64,000 nucleotides of DNA from contig NZ_HE611002.1 in the NCBI RefSeq assembly GCF_000285555.1, positions 1-64,000 of the forward strand. Direction: 5' to 3'. This DNA is from Kurthia massiliensis. Its GTDB lineage: Bacteria > Bacillota > Bacilli > Bacillales_A > Planococcaceae. Below the pieces are notes generated by a model. The model was not told the origin of the DNA, ran no database searches, and worked only from the letters and a program-made list of their open reading frames with translations. A program made the position numbers and the translations under genes. Each line of letters begins with the position of its first letter. Within the stretch, counting starts at the first letter, position 1. This document shows positions 34,052-43,417 of this stretch, in pieces.

Positions 34052-37000
34052 TTATTGTTCAGAAGATACTTCGTCAGTTTCTTCTTTTTTAGCAGCGATG
34101 TTTAACGCGTCAGCTGATGGAACATCATCTTCTTCGTCATCACGTAGCTCAACTTCTTCATCATTGATGTTTAACATTTTCACGTCTAAACCAAGTGATT
34201 GAAGTTCTTTGATTAATACTTTGAATGATTCCGGAACGCCTGGTTCTGGAACTGGTTCACCTTTAACGATTGCTTCGTATGTTTTTACACGACCAACAAC
34301 GTCATCAGATTTAACAGTTAAGATTTCTTGAAGTGTGTGCGCTGCACCGTATGCTTCAAGAGCCCAAACTTCCATCTCACCGAAACGTTGACCACCGAAT
34401 TGAGCTTTACCACCCAATGGTTGTTGTGTAACAAGTGAGTAAGGACCAGTTGAACGAGCATGAAGTTTATCATCAACCATGTGCGCAAGTTTGATCATGT
34501 ACATAACCCCAACAGATACGCGGTTGTCGAATGGTTCACCTGAGCGTCCATCATATAAAATTGTTTTACCGTCACGGTTCATGCCAGCTTCTTCCATTGT
34601 GCGCCATACGTCTTCATCGGTAGCACCATCGAATACAGGAGTAGCCATGTGCACGCCTAAGTAACGAGCAGCCATACCTAAGTGTAATTCAAGTACTTGT
34701 CCGATGTTCATACGTGATGGTACGCCCAGTGGGTTAAGCATGATGTCGACTGGTGTACCGTCTGGTAAGAATGGCATATCCTCTTCTGGTAAGATACGAG
34801 AGATAACCCCTTTGTTACCGTGACGGCCGGCCATTTTATCCCCAACGCGGATTTTACGTTTTTGAACGATGTAAACACGTACCATTTGGTTTACACCTGG
34901 AGATAATTCGTCGCCATCTTCGCGGTGGAACACTTTAACATCAAGTACGATACCACCAGAACCGTGTGGTACGCGTAATGAAGTATCGCGTACTTCGCGA
35001 GCTTTTTCACCGAAGATTGCGTGTAATAAACGTTCCTCAGCAGTAAGTTCAGTTACACCTTTAGGCGTTACTTTACCTACTAAGATGTCACCATCATTTA
35101 CTTCGGCACCGATGCGGATGATACCACGTTCGTCTAAGTTACGAAGCGCTTCTTCACCAACGTTTGGAATATCACGTGTGATTTCTTCAGGTCCAAGTTT
35201 TGTATCACGAGCTTCTGATTCATATTCTTCGATGTGAACAGAAGTGTATACGTCATTTTTAACTAAACGTTCGTTCATGATAACGGCATCCTCGTAGTTG
35301 TAACCATTCCAAGTCATGAATGCCACGACTACGTTACGGCCAAGTGCAAGTTCACCATTTTCCATTGACGGACCATCAGCTAAGATGTCACGTGGTTTAA
35401 CACGATCGCCTTCTTTAACTAATGGACGTTGGTTAATAGATGTACCATGGTTTGAACGTGTGAATTTTTGAAGTTTATAACGAACTAAGTCGCCTTTTAC
35501 TTCTTTACCATCTACTTCTTCGATTGTACGAACTGAGATATAACGTGCTTCTACGTGCTCAACAATACCAGGGTATTTTGCTACTACTGCAGCACCTGAG
35601 TCACGAGCATTCACGTGTTCCATACCAGTACCTACGAAAGGAGCTTCTGGGTTTAGAAGTGGAACAGCTTGACGTTGCATGTTGGCACCCATAAGAGCAC
35701 GGTTAGAGTCATCGTTTTCTAAGAATGGGATACATGCTGTCGCAGCAGATACTACTTGTTTAGGAGATACGTCCATGTAATCTACAGTTTCGCGTTTGAA
35801 TACTGAGTTATCACCACGGAAACGACCTACTACTTCTTCCTCAGCGAATGTACCTTCTTCAGTAAGAAGAGAGTTCGCTTGAGCAACAACGTAGTTATCT
35901 TCTTCGTCTGCTGTTAAGTAATCAATGTGCTCAGTAATTTTACCTGTTTCAGGGTCAACACGACGATATGGTGTTTCGATGAAACCGAATGGATTTACTT
36001 TCGCATATGATGATAGAGAGTTGATTAAACCAATGTTTGGACCCTCTGGAGTTTCGATTGGACACATACGGCCATAGTGAGAATAGTGAACGTCACGTAC
36101 TTCGAAGCCGGCACGTTCACGTGTTAAACCACCAGGTCCTAATGCAGAAAGACGACGTTTGTGCGTTAATTCTGCTAATGGGTTTGTTTGGTCCATGAAT
36201 TGTGATAATTGAGAGCTACCGAAGAATTCTTTAATAGCCGCAATTACTGGACGGATATTGATTAATTGTTGTGGAACAATCGCAGCAGTATCGTTGATTG
36301 ACATACGTTCACGTACAACACGTTCCATACGAGATAAACCGATACGGAATTGGTTTTGTAGTAACTCACCTACTGAACGTAGACGACGGTTACCAAGGTG
36401 ATCGATATCATCAGTATCGCCCACACCATGTAATAAGTTGAAGAAGTAAGAAACAGAAGCTACAACGTCAGCTGGAGTAAGGTGTTTTACTTCATCGTCG
36501 ACGTATGCGTTGCTGATTACTTTAATTTCTTTTTGAGACTCATCGTTTGGTGCAAAGATTTTAACTTCTTGTACAAGAATGTCGCCTTCGATGATGCCGC
36601 CCACTTTAGAAAGTGTTGTGAAGTTCACGCCACCTTCTAAGTATGGTGTGATGCGGTCTAATACACGACGGTCGATCACTGTACCGCTTTCAGCAATAAT
36701 TTCACCAGTTTCTGGATCCACTAAAGTTTCAGCTAATGTTTGGTTGAATAAACGGTTCTTGATATGAAGTTTTTTGTTCATTTTGTAACGACCTACAGCT
36801 GCTAAATCGTAGCGTTTTGGGTCGAAGAAACGAGAATATAGTAAGTTTTTAGCTGACTCTACTGTAGGTGGTTCACCTGGACGTAGACGTTCATAGATTT
36901 CTAATAACGCTTTTTCAGTGCTATCAGTGTTATCTTTTTCTAAAGTATTACGTAAATATTCATTGTCACCGATAAGTTCGATAATTTCTTGGTCAGATGC

Positions 37001-37603
37001 AAAGCCTAATGCACGTAATAATACCGTTGCAGGTAATTTACGTGTACGGTCGATACGAACGTAAACGACATCTTTTGCGTCTGTTTCATACTCTAACCAT
37101 GCACCACGGTTTGGAATAACTGTTGCGCCAAATCCTTTTTTACCATTTTTATCTGTTTTATCGTGATAGTATACACTTGGTGATCGAACTAATTGGGAAA
37201 CGATAACGCGTTCTGCGCCATTGATTACAAAAGTACCAGTTTCAGTCATCAGTGGGAAATCACCCATGAATACTTCTTGTTCTTTTACTTCTGATGTTTC
37301 CTTATTATGAAGACGTACTTTTACGCGAAGTGGTGCTGCGTAAGTTACGTCACGTTGTTTACACTCATCGACATCATATTTTGGTTCTCCAAGACTGTAG
37401 TCGACGAATTCTAGTGAAAGATTTCCTGTGAAGTCTTCGATTGGTGAAATGTCACGGAACATTTCACGTAAGCCTTCCTCTAAAAACCACTCGTTAGAAG
37501 CAGTTTGAATCTCGATAAGATTAGGAAGTTCTAGCACCTCTTTAATACGCGCGAAGCTTCTACGCTGGCGGTGTTGTCCGTACTGAACTAGTTGACCTGT
37601 CAA
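34052..37603 (-). CDS. rpoB: RNA polymerase subunit beta
   Basis: A 1183-residue beta subunit. The rifampicin-region sequence [31 protein letters not shown] is wild-type-like ([17 protein letters not shown]). The C-terminal half contains [14 protein letters not shown] start at the TTG at 37601-37603, as in B. subtilis (LTGQLVQYG); a GTG three codons earlier lies inside the GAGGGGTGA Shine-Dalgarno. Confidence 0.97.
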   Translation of the reverse strand: MTGQLVQYGQHRQRRSFARIKEVLELPNLIEIQTASNEWFLEEGLREMFRDISPIEDFTGNLSLEFVDYSLGEPKYDVDECKQRDVTYAAPLRVKVRLHNKETSEVKEQEVFMGDFPLMTETGTFVINGAERVIVSQLVRSPSVYYHDKTDKNGKKGFGATVIPNRGAWLEYETDAKDVVYVRIDRTRKLPATVLLRALGFASDQEIIELIGDNEYLRNTLEKDNTDSTEKALLEIYERLRPGEPPTVESAKNLLYSRFFDPKRYDLAAVGRYKMNKKLHIKNRLFNQTLAETLVDPETGEIIAESGTVIDRRVLDRITPYLEGGVNFTTLSKVGGIIEGDILVQEVKIFAPNDESQKEIKVISNAYVDDEVKHLTPADVVASVSYFFNLLHGVGDTDDIDHLGNRRLRSVGELLQNQFRIGLSRMERVVRERMSINDTAAIVPQQLINIRPVIAAIKEFFGSSQLSQFMDQTNPLAELTHKRRLSALGPGGLTRERAGFEVRDVHYSHYGRMCPIETPEGPNIGLINSLSSYAKVNPFGFIETPYRRVDPETGKITEHIDYLTADEEDNYVVAQANSLLTEEGTFAEEEVVGRFRGDNSVFKRETVDYMDVSPKQVVSAATACIPFLENDDSNRALMGANMQRQAVPLLNPEAPFVGTGMEHVNARDSGAAVVAKYPGIVEHVEARYISVRTIEEVDGKEVKGDLVRYKLQKFTRSNHGTSINQRPLVKEGDRVKPRDILADGPSMENGELALGRNVVVAFMTWNGYNYEDAVIMNERLVKNDVYTSVHIEEYESEARDTKLGPEEITRDIPNVGEEALRNLDERGIIRIGAEVNDGDILVGKVTPKGVTELTAEERLLHAIFGEKAREVRDTSLRVPHGSGGIVLDVKVFHREDGDELSPGVNQMVRVYIVQKRKIRVGDKMAGRHGNKGVISRILPEEDMPFLPDGTPVDIMLNPLGVPSRMNIGQVLELHLGMAARYLGVHMATPVFDGATDEDVWRTMEEAGMNRDGKTILYDGRSGEPFDNRVSVGVMYMIKLAHMVDDKLHARSTGPYSLVTQQPLGGKAQFGGQRFGEMEVWALEAYGAAHTLQEILTVKSDDVVGRVKTYEAIVKGEPVPEPGVPESFKVLIKELQSLGLDVKMLNINDEEVELRDDEEDDVPSADALNIAAKKEETDEVSSEQ

Positions 37604-37783
37604 CTCATTCACCCCTCAATAAAGCGATATTAGGTCCTGTGAAATTGCAATTTTTCACAAGACAAAAAAGAAAACGGGTTATAAAACCTCATTTTCGTTT
37701 AATCAAACTTAATTTTCACCGTTTCCGATTGACATTTCATCAAATGGGCATACGGCTTCAAATTAATATTTTTGCATTTTCTT

Positions 37784-37812
37784 ATAATATCACAGCGTTT
37801 TTGTCAAGTCAA
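37784..37812 (-). promoter_or_regulatory. Promoter of rpoB-rpoC
   Basis: Minus strand TTGACT (37807-37812), 17-bp spacer, TATTAT (37784-37789). A second TTGACA overlaps it five bases downstream. It leaves a leader of about 175 bases with a GTGAAA / TTTCAC hairpin. Confidence 0.6.
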
Positions 37813-37852
37813 TCTATAAATATTGACATTGCTTTTTTCGAAATGGCTGAAA

Positions 37853-38452
37853 TTATTTAATTGCTTTAATAATCCAGTATCCTTTTTCTTTATCAACGAC
37901 TGTGACTTCCTTAAACTGTTGCGACAAGTGTTCTACTGTAGATGGTGCACCTTGTTTCTTTTGAATGACGATCCACAGCTCTCCATCTTCTTTTAGAAGC
38001 TCAAAAGCTCTATCGTAAATACGGAAAATGGTTTGTTTACCGGCACGAATTGGAGGATTCGTCAGAACGACAGCGACTTGATCTGTTTCGACAGATGAAA
38101 GTGCATCACTCTCATAAATTCGTACATTTTGAACCCCGTTAAGTTCCGCGTTTTTACGCGATAAATTTAACGCACGATCGTTAACGTCCATCATATGAAC
38201 GATACGTTCTGGGTAACTTTTTGCGATTGATAATCCAATCGGTCCATAACCACAACCTACATCCAAAATATTTCCTTCTACAGACGGCAGCTCGAAACGG
38301 TCGATTAGCACACGGGAGCCAAAATCTACTTCGCTTTTACTAAAAACGCCTGCATCGGTTTCGAAAGTGAAGGAAAATCCTCGAAGCCTAAAATTCCATC
38401 TACGTGGCTTACTCTCAACCTCAGGGTTTTTTGAATAATAATGATCTGACAT
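37853..38452 (-). CDS. Class I SAM methyltransferase, RsmC-like (YbxB)
   Basis: A 199-residue methyltransferase between rplL and rpoB, the place of B. subtilis ybxB. The SAM-binding motif is NILDVGCGYGPIGLSIA (about 60-76) and the target-base motif is LTNPPIRAG, the NPP[FI] of N2-guanine methyltransferases. By family it should methylate a guanine of 16S rRNA, as RsmC does at G1207, but it is a short form lacking the degenerate N-terminal domain of E. coli RsmC. Confidence 0.8.
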   Translation of the reverse strand: MSDHYYSKNPEVESKPRRWNFRLRGFSFTFETDAGVFSKSEVDFGSRVLIDRFELPSVEGNILDVGCGYGPIGLSIAKSYPERIVHMMDVNDRALNLSRKNAELNGVQNVRIYESDALSSVETDQVAVVLTNPPIRAGKQTIFRIYDRAFELLKEDGELWIVIQKKQGAPSTVEHLSQQFKEVTVVDKEKGYWIIKAIK

Positions 38453-38478
38453 AATTGCCCTCCATCACGTAAAATGAA

Positions 38479-38510
38479 GAAAAAGCTCGTCAGAATTGAC
38501 GAGCTTTTTC
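38479..38510 (-). terminator. Intrinsic terminator of rplJ-rplL
   Basis: Perfect stem GAAAAAGCTCGTCA / TGACGAGCTTTTTC with loop GAAT, about 17 bases after the rplL stop. Confidence 0.85.
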
Positions 38511-38526
38511 ATAAAGTTAGTAGAAA

Positions 38527-38886
38527 TTATTTGAATTCTACAGATGCGCCAACTTCTTCAAGTTTAGCTTTGATTTCTTCAGCTTCTTCTTTAGTTGCGC
38601 CTTCTTTAAGAGCTTTAGGAGCGTTATCTACTACTTCTTTAGCTTCTTTAAGACCTAAGCCTGTGATTTCGCGAACTACTTTGATTACTTTGATTTTAGA
38701 ATCGCCAGTAGAAGTTAAAACTACGTCGAAATCAGTTTTTTCTTCAGCAGCACCAGCAGCAGCACCAGCTACAGCTACAGGAGCAGCAGCAGTTACGCCG
38801 AATTCTTCTTCGATTGCTTTTACTAAGTCATTTAATTCTAAAACTGTCATCTCTTTGATTGCAGCTAAGATTTGTTCTTGGTTCAT
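38527..38886 (-). CDS. rplL: 50S ribosomal protein L7/L12
   Basis: A 119-residue L7/L12: dimerisation domain, Ala-rich hinge ([18 protein letters not shown]) and the factor-binding C-terminal domain with [20 protein letters not shown]. Several copies form the 50S stalk on L10. Confidence 0.97.
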   Translation of the reverse strand: MNQEQILAAIKEMTVLELNDLVKAIEEEFGVTAAAPVAVAGAAAGAAEEKTDFDVVLTSTGDSKIKVIKVVREITGLGLKEAKEVVDNAPKALKEGATKEEAEEIKAKLEEVGASVEFK

Positions 38887-38961
38887 TATGAGTTCCTCCT
38901 ATTTGGAATCTAATTTTTTGGATTTTTTTGCATCTATGATGCGGCGAAGATTAAGCAGCTA

Positions 38962-39462
38962 TTAAGCGCCTTGTTCTTCTTTTTGATCTGCAACAGCTTT
39001 TGTTGCAAGCGCGAAGTTGCGCATTGGTGCTTGTAGCACTGATAAAAGCATAGATAGTAAACCTTCGCGTGATGGAAGTTCTGCTAATGCTTTTACTTCT
39101 TCTAAAGTAGCGAAGTTACCTTCGATTAAACCAGCTTTAATTTCTAAAGCTTCGTTTTCTTTAGCGAAGTTGTTGATGATACGTGCAGGAGCAACTACGT
39201 CTTCGTTAGAGAACGCGATTGCGTTAGGACCTGTAAGTACTTCGTTAAGTTCAGCGTGACCAACTTCTTCAGCAGCGCGACGAACCATAGTATTTTTGTA
39301 TACTTTGAATTCCACGCCAGCTTCACGTAATTGTTTACGTAGTTCAGTTACTTGACCAACTGTAAGACCACGGTAATCAACTACTACAACTGAAGCTGCA
39401 GCTTTGAATTTGTCAGCGATTTCTTGAACAACAGCTTGTTTAGCTTCTACTGCATTGCCCAT
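38962..39462 (-). CDS. rplJ: 50S ribosomal protein L10
   Basis: A 166-residue L10, which anchors the L12 dimers. It starts [20 protein letters not shown]; a GTG three codons earlier lies in the AGGAGGTG site. [20 protein letters not shown] is a signature. Expression is set by the leader and attenuator upstream. Confidence 0.96.
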   Translation of the reverse strand: MGNAVEAKQAVVQEIADKFKAAASVVVVDYRGLTVGQVTELRKQLREAGVEFKVYKNTMVRRAAEEVGHAELNEVLTGPNAIAFSNEDVVAPARIINNFAKENEALEIKAGLIEGNFATLEEVKALAELPSREGLLSMLLSVLQAPMRNFALATKAVADQKEEQGA

Positions 39463-39651
39463 TATTGACACCTCCTATAAGAATGAGTCATTTATACCGA
39501 ACAAAAGAAAAGCCCCTTATCATTGAAAGACAAGAGGCAGAAATTCATCATCTAAATAGAGAATGATTCCTTTGCCCTCGGTAGGATCATTAAGCGATAC
39601 AAAGCCGCCCCTACTGTCTTTGGTACAAATGGATAATTCACAACAAAACTC
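39463..39651 (-). ncRNA. L10 leader with transcription attenuator
   Basis: The minus-strand RNA has the sequence pattern of the ribosomal L10 leader: ACCAAAGACAGUAGGGG..., then UUAAUGAUCCUACCGAGGGCAAAG (split here; 39567-39635). Excess L10-L12 binding to such leaders lowers rplJ-rplL expression. The element ends in an intrinsic terminator, described separately. Confidence 0.85.
39503..39538 (-). terminator. Attenuator of rplJ-rplL
   Basis: Minus-strand RNA GCCUCUUGUC (39529-39538) pairs with GAUAAGGGGC (39512-39521) including two G-U pairs, then UUUUCUUUU. It lies in the L10 leader, 40 bases before rplJ. Confidence 0.75.
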
Positions 39652-39670
39652 ATCTTATCAGATGAGTTTT
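39645..39670 (-). terminator. Hairpin terminator after rplA, overlapping the rplJ promoter
   Basis: Eleven-pair perfect stem AAAACTCATCT / AGATGAGTTTT with a four-base loop. It contains the -10 of the rplJ promoter. The T tail after it is short and interrupted. Confidence 0.6.
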
Positions 39671-39680
39671 GGTTTGTCAA
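39652..39680 (-). promoter_or_regulatory. Promoter of rplJ-rplL
   Basis: Minus strand perfect TTGACA (39675-39680), 17-bp spacer, TAAGAT (39652-39657). Confidence 0.75.
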
Positions 39681-39689
39681 TCATATATA

Positions 39690-40385
39690 TTATTTTACAA
39701 GTGCTAGAGTATCAAGTTTGATTGATGGACCCATAGTAGTTGTAACGTGTAATGATTTTAAGTAAATACCTTTCGCTGTAGCTGGTTTAGCTTTAACGAT
39801 AACATCAACTAAAGTTTGGATGTTTTCAGCTAATTTGTCAGCGTCGAATGATACTTTACCTACTGGTGCGTGTACGATACCTGCTTTGTCAGCGCGGTAT
39901 TCAACTTTACCAGCTTTGATTTCGTTAACTGCTTTAGTTACGTCGAAAGTAACTGTACCAGTTTTAGGGTTTGGCATTAAACCTTTAGGACCTAATACAC
40001 GACCAAGTTGACCAACTTGACCCATCATGTCTGGTGTTGCAACGATAACGTCGAAATCGAACCAGCCGTCTTTGATTTTTTGGATGTATTCTGCGTCGCC
40101 TACGTAGTCTGCGCCAGCAGCTTCTGCTTCTTTAACTTTTTCACCTTTAGCGAATACTAAAACTTTTTGAGTTTTACCAGTACCGTTTGGTAACACTACT
40201 GCACCACGGATTTGTTGGTCGTTTTTACGAGTATCGATATTTAAGTTGAAAGCTACTTCTACAGTTGCATCAAAGTTAACTTTGCTAGTTTCTTTTGCTA
40301 ATGCTGCAGCTTCAGCTACAGTGTAAGCTTTAGTTTTATCTACTAATTTAGCAGCGTCTTGTAATTTTTTACCTTGTTTAGACAT
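39690..40385 (-). CDS. rplA: 50S ribosomal protein L1
   Basis: A 231-residue L1, the mobile stalk protein at the E site. [17 protein letters not shown] and the [18 protein letters not shown] region are signatures. In many bacteria L1 represses the rplK-rplA mRNA. Confidence 0.97.
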   Translation of the reverse strand: MSKQGKKLQDAAKLVDKTKAYTVAEAAALAKETSKVNFDATVEVAFNLNIDTRKNDQQIRGAVVLPNGTGKTQKVLVFAKGEKVKEAEAAGADYVGDAEYIQKIKDGWFDFDVIVATPDMMGQVGQLGRVLGPKGLMPNPKTGTVTFDVTKAVNEIKAGKVEYRADKAGIVHAPVGKVSFDADKLAENIQTLVDVIVKAKPATAKGIYLKSLHVTTTMGPSIKLDTLALVK

Positions 40386-40443
40386 TTAGAATTTCCTCCT
40401 TGATTGTGGTTATAGCGGGAATTCCCTCCCACGAATAAAGGCT

Positions 40444-40485
40444 GCGTTGTTTCTAATATCGCTATAAGAAACATGCGCAACCTCC
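40444..40485 (-). repeat. Hairpin between rplK and rplA
   Basis: Minus-strand GGTTGCG...TGTTTCT pairs with AGAAACA...CGCAGCC (about 40440-40483), a long stem followed by TTTATT. It may be a weak terminator or a site bound by L1. Confidence 0.45.
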
Positions 40486-40516
40486 AAAAAAACAATACTT
40501 TTATCAAGTAATGGGA

Positions 40517-40942
40517 TTAGTCTTCGATGACAATACCCATGCTACGTGCAGTACCTTCTACCATTGACATTGCAGTTTCGATTGAAGCCGCGTTTAAGTC
40601 TGGCATTTTAGTTTCAGCGATTTCGCGAACTTTGTCACGTTTCACTGTAGCTACTTTTTTCTTGTTAGGTTCACCAGAACCAGATTTGATACCTGCTGCT
40701 ACTTTAAGTAATACTGCAGCTGGTGGAGTTTTTGTAATGAATGTGAATGAACGATCCTCAAATACAGAAATCTCAACTGGAATGATTAAACCTGCTTGGT
40801 CTTGTGTACGAGCATTGAATTCTTTACAGAATCCCATGATGTTAACACCTGCTTGACCTAATGCAGGACCAACTGGTGGCGCTGGGTTTGCTTTACCAGC
40901 TTGAATTTGTAGTTTTACAACTTTAACAACTTTTTTAGCCAC
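40517..40942 (-). CDS. rplK: 50S ribosomal protein L11
   Basis: A 141-residue L11, first residues [20 protein letters not shown], starting at GTG 40940-40942 behind AAGGAGG. The open frame extends 17 codons upstream without similarity. It forms the GTPase-associated centre and is needed for RelA activation. Confidence 0.96.
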   Translation of the reverse strand: MAKKVVKVVKLQIQAGKANPAPPVGPALGQAGVNIMGFCKEFNARTQDQAGLIIPVEISVFEDRSFTFITKTPPAAVLLKVAAGIKSGSGEPNKKKVATVKRDKVREIAETKMPDLNAASIETAMSMVEGTARSMGIVIED

Positions 40943-41068
40943 GAGACACACCTCCTTAAGTCCGTGATGTGGTAATAGGGTTGCCCCTCCCACTCATATC
41001 TGTCTGTCGGCTTATTTCCGATAACATTAAAAATTATGGGTCGACCATCATATAGTCTGACCTAAAAA
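40943..41068 (-). other. Leader of rplK-rplA
   Basis: About 120 transcribed bases between the rplK promoter and start codon, with small inverted repeats (GTCGAC region; TCGGAAATAAGCCGA). An L1-binding site is expected in such leaders, but I could not identify it with certainty. Confidence 0.35.
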
Positions 41069-41097
41069 ATAATAACACTTTTAATTATGCAAGGCAA
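41069..41097 (-). promoter_or_regulatory. Promoter of rplK-rplA
   Basis: Minus strand TTGCCT (41092-41097), 17-bp spacer, TATTAT (41069-41074), just after the nusG stop. Confidence 0.65.
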
Positions 41098-41113
41098 GCA
41101 TAATTAATATCAA

Positions 41114-41653
41114 TTAAACTTTTAATACTTGTTCAAAAGCTAATTCCATTGTTGTTTCACGGCCGAACATATCTACCGTAACTTTAATTTTTTCTTCGTT
41201 AGGCATGATTTCTTCAACTTTACCTTGGAAGTGCGCGAATGGTCCTTCTAGTACTTCTACTAAATCGCCAACTGCGAAGTCAAGGTCAACACTTTGTTCA
41301 GCACTTTGTTGTGCCATTTTGTTTAGGATGTGGTCAACTTCTTCAGGTAATAGTGGTGTTGGTTTTACCCCACCGCCTGAAGAACCGATGAATCCAGTAA
41401 CACCTGGTGTGTTACGTACAACGTACCAAGCATCATCAGTCATGATTAGTTCTACTAATACATAACCAGGGAATGTTTTACGCATATATGTTTTTTTACG
41501 GCCATCTTTCACTTCGATCTCTTGTTCTTCAGGAATGATGACACGGAAAATTTTATCTTGCATACCCATCGTTTCAATACGTTTTTCAAGGTTTAGTTTT
41601 ACTTTATTCTCATAACCAGAGTAAGTATGAACGACATACCAATTTTTTTCCAT
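41114..41653 (-). CDS. nusG: Transcription elongation factor NusG
   Basis: A 179-residue NusG: NGN domain with WYVVHTYSGYENKVKLNLEK and PGYVLVELIMTDDAWYVVRN, then a KOW domain with GDLVEVLEGPFAHFQGKVEE. It binds RNA polymerase and modulates pausing, and bridges to ribosomes through S10. The ATG follows the family start, but the AGGAGG is 26 bases upstream with a small AGGAC / GTCCT hairpin between (see findings). Confidence 0.96.
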   Translation of the reverse strand: MEKNWYVVHTYSGYENKVKLNLEKRIETMGMQDKIFRVIIPEEQEIEVKDGRKKTYMRKTFPGYVLVELIMTDDAWYVVRNTPGVTGFIGSSGGGVKPTPLLPEEVDHILNKMAQQSAEQSVDLDFAVGDLVEVLEGPFAHFQGKVEEIMPNEEKIKVTVDMFGRETTMELAFEQVLKV

Positions 41654-41703
41654 AAAATTCAGGACGTAATTGTCCTTTCCCTCCTTTTGTTTAAAGGCAA
41701 ATG

Positions 41704-41725
41704 AAAAAACCCGCTAAAACGGGTC
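41704..41725 (-). terminator. Short terminator or attenuator between secE and nusG
   Basis: GACCCG-TTTTAG-CGGGT hairpin (five to six pairs) followed by six T on the minus strand. I see no promoter between it and nusG, so nusG probably relies on partial read-through. Confidence 0.6.
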
Positions 41726-41760
41726 CTTTCAGAAATATTAACATTTTTTCGCTTATAAAT

Positions 41761-41946
41761 CTATAAATCCAAATACATACGGAATAATTTTGATATTCCT
41801 AAGTCAACTAGCATAAAGAACACTGCCATAAAGAGTAATGTAGAAAGTACAACGAGTGTGTATTTGCTAAGCTCTTTACGTTTAGGCCAGCTAGTTTTAC
41901 GCATTTCAGAAAAAACATTACTGAAAAATGTTTTAAGCTTTCCCAT
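41761..41946 (-). CDS. secE: Preprotein translocase subunit SecE
   Basis: A 61-residue SecE with a charged N-terminus (FFSNVFSEMRKTSWPKRKEL) and one C-terminal membrane helix, the minimal single-span form typical of Firmicutes. It clamps SecY. It follows rpmG by 46 bases. Confidence 0.95.
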   Translation of the reverse strand: MGKLKTFFSNVFSEMRKTSWPKRKELSKYTLVVLSTLLFMAVFFMLVDLGISKLFRMYLDL

Positions 41947-41992
41947 CCAACCTAACCTCCGAATAAAATAAAATCTTTATGATTAACGAAAT

Positions 41993-42139
41993 TTATCTTG
42001 TTTGTTTGTGTAATGTATGTTCATTACAATTCGAACAATATTTCTTTAATTCCATTCTTTTTGAGCTATCCTTTGGGGCCGGTAAATTATAGTTACGGGC
42101 GCCGCATTTTTCGCAGCATAGCACAACTTTGTTTGCCAT
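41993..42139 (-). CDS. rpmG: 50S ribosomal protein L33
   Basis: A 48-residue L33, MANKVVLCCEKCGARNYNLP ending NEHTLHKQTR. Zinc-type: CEKC (9-12) and CSNC near residue 36-39. AAAGGTGA lies eight bases before the ATG. It stands in the rpmG-secE-nusG order usual in Bacillales. Confidence 0.95.
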   Translation of the reverse strand: MANKVVLCCEKCGARNYNLPAPKDSSKRMELKKYCSNCNEHTLHKQTR

Positions 42140-42174
42140 AAATAAAATCACCTTTCAGGCATTTCTCCTTATAA

Positions 42175-42203
42175 AGACTATCATCAATGCCATTACCTGT
42201 CAA
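42175..42203 (-). promoter_or_regulatory. Candidate promoter of rpmG-secE
   Basis: Minus strand perfect TTGACA (42198-42203), 17-bp spacer, poor TAGTCT (42175-42180); GATAGT two bases closer is an alternative -10. Confidence 0.4.
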
Positions 42204-42216
42204 TAAATGCTACGGG

Positions 42217-42846
42217 TCATGTCGTTGTCAATTGTTGCTCTAATTTGCGTTTAATTCGCTGTAATGCATTATCAATTGACTTCACATGTCGCGTTAATTG
42301 TTCTGCAATTTCTTGGTAACTGCAGCCGTCGATATAGAGCGCAAGTACCTTTTGTTCAAATGGGCTTAATATCGCATTTATGCGCGATTCCATATCGAGA
42401 AATTGCTCTCGATGAACGACGAAATTTGCAGGATCTTCGCTCGAATCTGTTTCTAACAAATCCATCAGCGTACTCGCCTGCTCGTCATCACCGACTGGTT
42501 TATCGAGCGATACGTACGAATTTAGTGGCATATGCTTTTGCCGTGTTGCCGTTTTAATCGCCGTAATAATTTGGCGTGTAATGCAAAGTTCTGCAAACAC
42601 TTTGAATGAGGCTTGATGACCATCATTAAAATCGCGCACCGCTTTGAATAAACCGATCATGCCTTCTTGAATAATATCTTCCTTATCCGCGCCAATTAAA
42701 AAATAAGATTTTACTTTCATGCGCACTAGTGGTTTGTACTTCGTAATTAAAAAATCAAGCGCCTCGCTATCGCCTTGCCTAGTTTCTTCGACGAGTTGTT
42801 CGTCCGTCATACTACTATACTGGTGTTGCAATTTACTTGTTATCAC
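42217..42846 (-). CDS. sigH: RNA polymerase sigma factor SigH
   Basis: A 209-residue sigma-70 family protein in the place of B. subtilis sigH (spo0H), upstream of rpmG-secE-nusG. Region 2 contains DKEDIIQEGMIGLFKAVRDF, and the C-terminal region 4 a helix-turn-helix (CSYQEIAEQLTRHVKSIDNA). The start is GTG behind GGGGTGA. SigH drives early stationary-phase and sporulation genes in Bacillus and competence genes in Staphylococcus. As sporulation neighbours are missing here, a non-sporulation role is likely. Confidence 0.88.
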   Translation of the reverse strand: MITSKLQHQYSSMTDEQLVEETRQGDSEALDFLITKYKPLVRMKVKSYFLIGADKEDIIQEGMIGLFKAVRDFNDGHQASFKVFAELCITRQIITAIKTATRQKHMPLNSYVSLDKPVGDDEQASTLMDLLETDSSEDPANFVVHREQFLDMESRINAILSPFEQKVLALYIDGCSYQEIAEQLTRHVKSIDNALQRIKRKLEQQLTTT

Positions 42847-42873
42847 AAAATCACCCCAAATACTTGTTGTCAG

Positions 42874-43404
42874 TTACTTCAAACCTCGACGCATATTTTC
42901 TAGTTTGCTTTTCGTCTCATCGTCTACTTGGACACGGTTTGAAAACTTTGTCTCGCGTGCATATTCTTTTTTGACTGTATGCGTAATTTGACGCTTGGCC
43001 TCTCGCACAGCCGTATGCAATTCAGAAGCTGGCATACGGAGCGCGCCATTTCCGAAAATGACACTTTGCTCTGCCATATCTGATGTTGCAACGGTAATGC
43101 GTGTTAGTCGACCGTATTTATGAATCTTATCCATCGTCAATGCTTCGATACATTCATCTGCTGTTTCTTTTACACGCGTATAAATAATGTCGATGGCGTG
43201 TTGTTTTTCTTTCGTTGCGATGCCTGGGACTTGATACGCATCGAATACAACAATAATCGTGTATTGCGAATACGCTTGAAATTCGGCTAAAAGTTCAATT
43301 AAGCGATCGCGTGCGTCGATCAACTGATGATTGTCTTTTAACTGCTTCAACTCTTCCCAGTCACCGATCATGTTATAGCCATCTACGATCAAAATATCCT
43401 TCAT
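42874..43404 (-). CDS. rae1: Ribosome-associated endonuclease Rae1 (YacP)
   Basis: A 176-residue NYN/PIN-like protein. LIVDGYNMIGDWEELK at the N-terminus carries the first catalytic Asp, and VVFDAYQV and VATSDMAEQ further acidic residues. B. subtilis Rae1 cleaves mRNA in the ribosomal A site. It lies 13 bases after rlmB and 27 before sigH, as in Bacillus. Confidence 0.88.
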   Translation of the reverse strand: MKDILIVDGYNMIGDWEELKQLKDNHQLIDARDRLIELLAEFQAYSQYTIIVVFDAYQVPGIATKEKQHAIDIIYTRVKETADECIEALTMDKIHKYGRLTRITVATSDMAEQSVIFGNGALRMPASELHTAVREAKRQITHTVKKEYARETKFSNRVQVDDETKSKLENMRRGLK

Positions 43405-43417
43405 AGGCAGCCCTCAC

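Noticed and set aside
38474-38965. A 163-codon plus-strand open frame
   Set aside because: It is antisense to rplL; the Ala/Ser-rich translation is the shadow of the L7/L12 codons.
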